NCBI GenBank assembly: GCA_963205115.1
Contig: CAUJHV010000061.1
Location: 30,602-94,601, forward strand
DNA from: Pseudomonadota bacterium
GTDB taxonomy: Bacteria; Pseudomonadota; Gammaproteobacteria; Burkholderiales; Burkholderiaceae_C
Length of the DNA: 64,000 bases
Direction of reading: 5' to 3'
Below, piece by piece: positions 62,501 through 64,000 of the stretch. The notes beneath the pieces were generated by a model. That model saw only the letters and a list, made by a program, of their open reading frames with translations. It made no database searches and was not told the DNA's origin. A program made the translations under genes and the position numbers. Position 1 is the first letter of the stretch, and every line of letters starts with the position of its first letter.

Positions 62501-62740
62501 CGGGTGCGCTATGTCGACGGTTGGGGCACCACCGAGACCTCGACCAGCGCGCCGACGGCGCCGGTGGCCAATGTCAACGACACACCCACCGGCCAAGCTG
62601 TGATCACAGGCACGGCCGAAGAAGACCAGACGCTGACGGCTGACACGAGCGACATCGGCGACATCGATGGTGTCGGCGCGCTCAGCTACCAGTGGACCCG
62701 CAATGGCGTGGACATTGCGGGGGCCACTGCTTCGACCTAA
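44600..62740 (+). CDS. Giant LEPR-XLL / DUF4347 / cadherin-like / Ig-like repeat surface protein, ORF closed by an in-frame TAA inside the repeat tail
   Basis: MPAPARFPLNRLVSLIRRAWSALRPARRAGLRVRPSVEALEPRVLYSADPL (LEPR-XLL-type motif), DUF4347 (HELIFVDAAVADAQVLIDGIL...VHIVSHGDQGLLQLG...DLLLWGCNVGEGEVG), many extracellular repeat domains; 6,046 codons to the stop. Confidence 0.88.
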   Translation: MPAPARFPLNRLVSLIRRAWSALRPARRAGLRVRPSVEALEPRVLYSADPLALASLSAEVRMLDSQDTPAIQPPDGPVGNAAARATLAAGAASGATASDAPERTAPVHELIFVDAAVADAQVLIDGILASRAPDAHVEVVQLRADRDGLAQISERLAQARDLAAVHIVSHGDQGLLQLGSGRVDAGTLQARAAELAAWQTALGAQADLLLWGCNVGEGEVGSRFIGQLAAFTGADVAASTDPTGSAAAGGDWLLELHTGAIEARFDLLASALPQRWEGVLALTPQGGETRVNTTTTQVQQTRPGGRSVAMDGAGNYVVTWYGRGSVDFTGVYFQRYDASGVAQGGETLVNTTTTGPQEWPLVAMDPNGNFVIVFEDANGLDGSGYGIYGQRYNASGAAQGGQFRINTTTTGDQAAAGVAMDASGNFAVAWMSTQTGDFDVYVQRYNAAGVAQGGEVRVNTTTTGIQDYPTLAMDATGGFVVAWTSDQGAFTDIYARRYDSSGTALGGEFQVNTDTVSAHSYASAAMASDGSFVMAWASAAQDPDSTEGIYAQRYNASGVAQGAEFRVNTYTTLAQSYPVVAMNATGGFIVTWQSTGQDGSLEGVYAQQFLASGSPTGTELRINTTTANEQRNASVAYAGSQSVVVWSGDGVGDGTAVFAQRLSVSVPPGITVGTVSGNTSETGTTASFTVVLDTVPSSNVTIPVSVSNALEAGASTALLTFTSANWSTPQTVTLTGLDDTLDDGDRSYTAVLGAASSADGAYNGLDASDVALQNLDNDTRSTVTVTTTADTLDGDTGSLYALLGNRGADGEISLREALTAANATANGSGGADRIHFAISGTGVHTLNIGSALPVITDPVILDASTDDSFAANSNRPAVILDGNNAFAGDGLVLAGTADGSTIRGVVVRDFSGDGIEIQVGANGNTVAGNYIGSLSALGANVAGEGNTDNGLRVLGASNTIGGLTAADRNVIAGNQQGIQISGLGIGNLIIGNYIGTDATGLVALGNTDDGIGFDAGSSGNTVGGTTAAERNVIAANGDDGFSTDTSNHVVQGNYIGVGADGVTALGNGGDGVELRDNAAGNRIGGTLSGQGNLIRHNSGDGIFVSLIGSPPTGNFLLGNSIDANTGLGIDLGTDGVTANDAGDADTGANNLQNFPVLASAVTNGATQLAVSGTLNAVANSPFRIEFFASTNADPSGYGEGQIYLGYVHVTTDGSGNATFDTTVSAYVAAGVAVSATATRSDVGYTSFTDTSEFAANVAATLGSINSVPAFSGLDGAPTYVAGGSAVILDNTVTVSDAQLSGANNFSGATLTLARQGGASAQDALAFDGIVVTTSGADVLVNGVQVGSYGFTAGQLDITFNGSATGARVNALLQNIVYWNTSGSPPASVPIAWTFSDGNAGAQGAGGAMLATGSTTVTISGVNAAPVLTAPASVGMVQNTTFSFSPDLGRGISFTDSDIGSGQAQLTLGVAQGTLTLAQTTGLSFTTGDGTADATLVFTGTAAAIHAALDGLVYAPTTNYVGSDSLTITVSDQGNTGTGGARSDSGTVPISIGAHSFLQGQYVEMGVQQTGNFGADGAVPPGFLNPASTYPTGSFGIYADYGRDGWYVGSPGHTGDYVYPTEEWGIHVGGTTFRNRAGLAPAIAGSLSATVDTGPTQQVEWTGGTAGIAVKQLITLTESQLHFSMTVTLTNVSGGTLNDVYFYRSFDPNQEYSWTSDYATLNWVDSQGGDPSGTAVIATAGASYPSVALRMSSTGSDARVAQGGWSNINPVDAYLGINAFAGTGLYTEASPNYADEAITLLRKVSTLAPGATATFVIQYDMSSNTAPQVDLDANDSTAAGSDAAVSYTPGGPAVTVADVDATVISIDSPTLSSMTLTLAGALDGPAETLAATTAGTSITASWSGGVLTLSGSDTVAHYQQVLRTVTYDNASGTPTAGERRVDVVASDGVNLSTAASSHVTIAGSGNVAPVIAAVEGSPLAHTENAAATPVTATLTLSDADSANLGGATVSISANFASGQDVLAFTNQNGITGGWNAGTGVLTLSGSATVAQYQAALRSITYANSSDAPSTATRTVSFVVNDGISDSAAATRQITVAAVNDAPVLSATGTATATPGQAYTLNLSATDADGVTITSWTINWGDGQIQTVVGNPPSVTHTYGAALTGLSFNVAVAATDVDGTWFGNRLYVPTWAGTDAVHIYQGQAGTFVGTMAPLTDGLDDHIEVIQGPNGHLYVSSEQSDSVLEYTTAGALVRTFVPPGSGGLNASAGMGFGPDGHLYVASYQSNQVLRYDGSTGAFLGVAVAAGDGGFGIPLGLNFGPDGMMYVASRANGSIMRFDAPTGTRDAGFAATWTGPDLEDFTFGPDGHIYAADGDRIVRLNGSTGAFIDAFVAAGAGGLSYAVGLAFGPDGRLYVSDQNADAIRVYHGTTGASLGDHVPAGGGGLNSPTYITFAASHQVTVAATANDQPAFGNLDGTPAHTEGGSPVVLDGNVQVTDAELSAADNFSGATLTLVRNGGASAQDIFSATGTLSALTEGGNLVLAGTTIGTVTTNSGGTLVLSFNANATNVRVNQAMQQIAYATTSDAPPASVQVNWTFDDGNSGAQGSGGALQATGITTVSITAVNDPPVIAALDGDTRAYIEGDAPALLGSANTLTDVDSADFAGGALTIAFTGGSDSAEDVLAVRHEGNGAGQIGVSGGTVSFGGVNIGSWTGGSSGAALVITLGASADAVATLALINNITYYNTDAVAPTTGNRAVRVVLTDGDDGTSLPSDTVMSVSALNDPPAITSNGGGATAGINVAENSTAVTTVTRSDVDGGVPVYSIIGGADAAKFAIDVNTGALSFLTAPDFEAPTDAGANQVYDVTVQVSDGAGGTDAQAIAVTVSNVNEAPAGTNKTVTTIEGGAYTFTTADFGFVDASDSPANGLLAVTVATVPGAGSLTLSGVPVTAGQSVSAANIASNLLVFTPAANANGAGYASFTFQVQDNGGTANGGVDLDPTPNTMTVDVTAVNDAPLASGSATLAPIAKNASNPPGASVSTLFSGNFSDSTDEVTGGSSANSFAGIAIGSYTVDAAKGSWQYSTNGGSSWTALSSAGTTTAITLNATDLMRFVPANNYTGAATALAANLIESPQAITSGATLNLSGATGGTTRISTATVALVQTIFDANAAPTLDNTRSPALSAQNEDAGAPVGAVGTPVSALVDFASPAGQLDNVSDPDAGALLGIAVTGADTSQGSWWYSINGGANWNALGAVSDANARLLAADANTRLYFQANANYNGSLANAITLRAWDRTSGTNGGSANLSGGSSTVRDQFDAVSYSNNQGTANWNGAWTEVGDNPNGSPSSGKTAISGGALSIAAWQQDSQVWRSANLSGATSATLTFARNNQMSGNNQIAVEVSGDGGTNWSTLFTYTRSANAGVGTDSFDISAFASADTRIRWRVASNNGSMDAVTVDNVQIAYSVSMTGGTTAFSIATDSASLTVNPVADTPSVTNASTNEDTQTSSGLVISRHVADGAEVTHFKITGISNGTLFKNDGTTPIASGTFITVAEGNAGLKFTPAAQFNGSGSFTVQASTSNLDAGLGGGTATATITVNAVNDAPVITSNGGGASAALNVAENATAVTTVTASDVDAGATQTYSIGGGADAALFTINGSTGALSFNAAPNFEVPQDAGANNIYDVTVQVSDGAGGIDTQAIAVTVTAVNDNNPVITSNGGGATAAVNMAENNTAATTVTASDADLPAQTLTYSISGGVDAARFTIDSNTGALSFVSAPDFEVPTDAGGNNVYDLSVQVTDGAMTDSQTIAVTVTAANDNAPIITSNGAGASASIDVAENTTAVATVTATDADLPAQTVVYSIVGGADAARFSIVGATGVLRFVAAPDYESPTDGGANNVYDVRVQASDGAGFVDTQDIAVSVTNGNEAPTATITPASYSVNEQAVLVLGGTGLGVADPDAGAAAVSATLSVGQGALSATAGTTGVVISGSGTASLVLLGTVAQLNALFAGAGGSSLSYQDGSDTPAASTTLTLLVDDLGNSGAGGALTASDSAVVSITAVNDTPVIAAPARASVIPGQTLVFDPAQYLGISLADADVAGSMLELQLTVSGGELSLATTTGLSFSVGDGTADAAITVTGTLVDLNAALNGMSYTPAVGFNGNDSLALTVSDLGSTGAGGTLNAGAAVDIYVGNNTFLRGFFVEAGVDQYGTLGSDGPAPIGYHSAGEMLGAESDPQRDGWATYDGDFITPGSPLDEWGVRIDGTTYRNDSSAGSAGIAGSAAATVDNGMTQTVLWTGATAGLNVSQSFVIGRNDLHMDIAVTLTNTTGAPMLDLYYYRHVDPDNNYDQNGSFETTNTIVSQGDVTGVSYASASQPDGSFMGLVGFGAESRVAHGNFGGIEPSDAWDGLNGHSTSGSALEDLGITLVYRIASLAAGASVTLDARYLFGSESAPYLDLDPDDSTGAGTDHASSFTEGSGGVAIADTDAAVSDADSPRLSGMTLTISNPLDGAAEVLSANTAGTSIVASYAGGVLTLTGSDTAAHYNQVLRSVIYNNSADNPDTTARAITVSVSDGVNTSNVATATVSILAVNDAPTIGLPAAQSVAEDATLVLSTGNGNAIGIGDLDDNGGTLRLTLTASTGTLTLGSTAGLIFVSGDGLADASMSVEGTKAALNAALQGLAFSPAANFNGAASITVVVNDLGNTGSGGAGNASQSLAVSVTAVNDEQVLASNLGLTVVENTTGNAITNAVLNTTDVDNSTAQLVYTLTALPAQGTLKRSGTALGLGQTFTQADIDGGLVRYDHSGSESSADSFGFTVDDGAGAGSAGSFALTITPVNDQAPVIGSNGGGASAAVNVAENTTAVTTVVASDGDLPAQTITYSIAGGADAARFAINTSTGALTFVAAPDHEVPQDVGADNVYVVVVQASDGSLTDSQTVNVTVTPVNDNDPVIGSNGGGASASVGIFENTTAVTTVTVTDADLPAQTLTFSISGGADAARFAIDSVTGALRFVVAPDREAPDDVGADNVYDLTVSVSDGAGRTDSQNLAVTVLDVDEAPVITRLALVLSEGATLVLGSAQFDVSDVDTGNASLAWNVSSVMQGRFEYVANPGVAITAFTQAQVLAGQVQFVHDGGELAPSFLASVGDAVSRTADQAGAIGFTNVNDAPVLGAPLPDRGATQDAAFNFTFAAGTFTDADTGDSLGYSAGAMPAWLAFNPGTRTFSGTPGNAHVGTVSITVRATDLVGSWVEDTFDLTVANVNDPPVGSPVITGTAAEDQTLSADLSGVSDADGLGAFSYQWTRNGVDIAGATASTYLLVDADVQTQIRVRVSYVDGLGTTETLTSAPTAPVVNVNDAPTGTPVVQGTAEEDQTLTADTSGIGDLDGIASFSYQWTRNGVDIAGATGSTYLLGDADVQTQIRVRVSYVDGWSTTETLTSAPTAAVANVNDVPTGTPVITGMPQEDQTLSADTSGIGDIDGLGAFSYQWTRSGVDIAGATASTYLLVDADVQTQIRVRVSYVDGRGTTETLTSAPTAPVVNVNDVPTGAPVILGTVQEDQTLTADTSGIADIDGVGAYSYQWTRNGVDIAGATAATYVLGDADVQTLIRVRVSYIDGWGTTEALTSAPTAAVVNVNDTPTGAPVIAGTVQEDQTLTADTSGIGDIDGLGAFSYQWTRNGVDIAGATASTHLLGDADVQTQIRVRVRYVDGWGTTETLTSAPTAPVANVNDVPTGGPVILGTAEEDRTLTADTSGIGDIDGLGAYSYQWTRNGVDIAGATASSHLLGDADVQTQICVRVSYVDGWGTTETLTSAPTVPVVNVNDVPTGTPVILGTAEEDQTLTADTNGIGDLDGVGAYSYQWTRNGVDIAGATAATYLVGNADVQTLIGVRVSYVDGWGTTEALTSADVGPVANVNDPPTGAPVIVGTVQEDQTLTADTSGIGDIDGLGAYSYQWTRNGADIAGETASSYLLGDADVQSQIRVRVRYVDGWGTTETSTSAPTAPVANVNDTPTGQAVITGTAEEDQTLTADTSDIGDIDGVGALSYQWTRNGVDIAGATAST
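45455..46590 (+). repeat. About seven ~53-59-aa beta-propeller-like repeats
   Basis: Recurring (R/F)VNTTTT...VAMD.GNFVV.W....DG...IY.QRY(N/D)ASG.AQGGE. Confidence 0.75.
47023..47065 (+). other. CSLREA-like motif leading into right-handed beta-helix repeats
   Basis: DGEISLREALTAANA, then GNYIGT-type repeats to about 48,000. Confidence 0.7.
51130..51949 (+). other. NHL/beta-propeller module within the giant protein
   Basis: Repeats of (F)GPDGHLYV(A/S)S...(N/D)QVLRYDGSTGAFLG. Confidence 0.75.
52950..59730 (+). repeat. Dispersed cadherin-like domains (~105 aa) in the giant protein
   Basis: At least six copies of ITSNGGGA.A..NVAENTTAVTTVTA.DADLPAQTLTYSI.GGADAARF.I...TGAL.FV.APDFE.P.D.GANNVYDVTVQVSDG at ~52.95, 55.38, 55.71, 56.03, 59.09 and 59.41 kb. 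Confidence 0.8.
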
Positions 62741-64000
62741 GTGCTGGGCGATGCGGACGTGCAGACGGCTATCCGCGTGCGCGCCAGCTATGTCGACGGC
62801 TGGGGAACGACCGAGACGCTGACCAGCGCGCCGACTGCCGCGGTGGTGAACGTCAATGACACGCCGACCGGCGCACCGGTGGTCACCGGCACGGTGCAGG
62901 AAGACCAGACCCTGACGGCTGACACCAGCGGCATCGGCGACATCGATGGCTTGGGCGCCTTCAGCTACCAGTGGACGCGCAATGGCGTGGACATTGCCGG
63001 CGCGACGGCATCGACCTACTTGCTGGGTGACGCCGATGTGCAGACGCTGATCCGCGTTCGCGTGAGCTACGTCGACGGCTGGGGCACGACCGAGACGCTG
63101 ACCAGCGCGCCGACCGCGGCCGTGGCCAATGTGAACGATGTGCCGACGGGAACGCCGGTGATCACGGGCACCGCCGAGGAAGACCAGACGCTGACGGCCG
63201 ACACCAGCGCCATCGGCGACATCGACGGCCTGGGTGCGTTCGGCTACCAGTGGACGCGCAACGGTGTGGACATCACCGGTGCGACCGCATCGAGTTATCT
63301 GCTCGGTGATGCCGACGTGCAGACGCAGATCCGCGTGCGCGTGAGCTACGTTGACGGCTGGGGAACGACCGAATCCCTGACCAGTGCACCGACCGCGGCG
63401 GTCGTGAACGTGAATGACGTGCCGACTGGCACGCCGGTGATCACGGGCACGCCCCAGGAGGACCACACGCTGACGGCGGACACCAGCGGCATCGGCGATC
63501 TCGACGGCGTTGCTGCCTACAGCTACCAGTGGACGCGCAACGGCGTGGACATTGCTGGCGCGACGGCGTCGACCTATCTGGTCGGCAATGCCGATGTGCA
63601 GACCGTCATCGCTGTGCGCGTGAGCTACGTCGACGGCTGGGGCACGACCGAGACGCTGACCAGCGCTGACGTGGGGCCGGTGGCGAACGTCAATGATGCA
63701 CCGACCGGCGCGCCGGTCATCGTGGGCACCGTCGAAGAGGATCAGACGCTGACGGTTGACACCAGCGGCATCGTCGACATCGACGGCCTGGGTACCTACA
63801 GCTACCAGTGGACGCGCGATGGCGCAGACATCGCCGGCGCGACGGCATCCAGTTATCTGCTGGGCGATGCCGATGTGCAGACGCAGATCCGCGTGCGGGT
63901 GAGCTACGTCGATGGCTGGGGCACGACGGAGACGCTGACCAGCGCGCCGACGGCTGCGGTGGTCAACGTGAACGATGTGCCGACCGGCGCGCCGGTGATT
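60353..64000 (+). repeat. Tandem 279-bp (93-aa) Ig-like repeats: 13 full units plus the start of a 14th
   Basis: PTGxPVIxGTxxEDQTLTADTSGIGDIDGLGAYSYQWTRNGVDIAGATASTYLLGDADVQTQIRVRVSYVDGWGTTETLTSAPTAAVVNVND; unit starts at 60353, 60632, 60911, 61190, 61469, 61748, 62027, 62306, 62585, 62864, 63143, 63422, 63701, 63980. Confidence 0.95.
62741..64000 (+). pseudogene. Same-frame continuation of the giant gene's repeat tail after the in-frame TAA; 3' end outside the window
   Basis: Manual translation gives 420 uninterrupted codons with the same 93-aa periodicity and frame as the upstream ORF. Confidence 0.7.

Noticed and set aside
54695-63466. 2,923-aa antisense ORF across the giant gene
   Set aside because: Antisense to a clear repeat-protein reading frame. 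High GC and a stop-free antisense frame repeated every 279 bp explain its length; its composition (Arg/Ala/His-rich) is not protein-family-like.
60353-64000. CRISPR array from regular direct repeats
   Set aside because: The 279-bp units are in-frame coding Ig-like domains with no short repeat/unique spacer structure.

Overview
The window is 64 kb of GC-rich, densely coding bacterial chromosome. Gene content suggests a Burkholderiales betaproteobacterium; this is inference, as no taxonomic search was run. Positions 1-38,553 are mostly conserved genes: rpsF-priB-rpsR-rplI-dnaB; a LexA-box-preceded dnaE2/esterase/yaaA/2OG-oxygenase run; an MBL-fold/beta-CASP protein; hemerythrin; RhlE-like helicase; a double-REC regulator plus PAS histidine kinase; ettA; a HEXXH metalloprotease lipoprotein; ROK kinase; bpt-aat; an aryl-CoA-type catabolic cluster (gcdH-like, RidA, ACAD, enoyl-CoA hydratase, MarR, FAD-monooxygenase/OYE fusion); moxR-DUF58-transglutaminase-mltB; an HDAC-family protein; and MscS. 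The most interesting region is 38,729-64,000. It holds a tightly packed cassette of a GAF-like/TM/HlyD protein, an M50-protease/HlyD-like fusion and a shortened, divergent SecA-like ATPase. Directly downstream is a giant gene (>6,000 codons, running off the window) with an N-terminal LEPR-XLL-type motif, DUF4347, beta-propeller, beta-helix and cadherin-like domains, and a tail of 93-aa Ig-like repeats at an exact 279-bp period. I propose this as a candidate dedicated export/processing system for a giant surface protein. The repeat tail contains one in-frame TAA (62738-62740), after which the same frame stays open to the window end. It also shows a 5-unit higher-order duplication.
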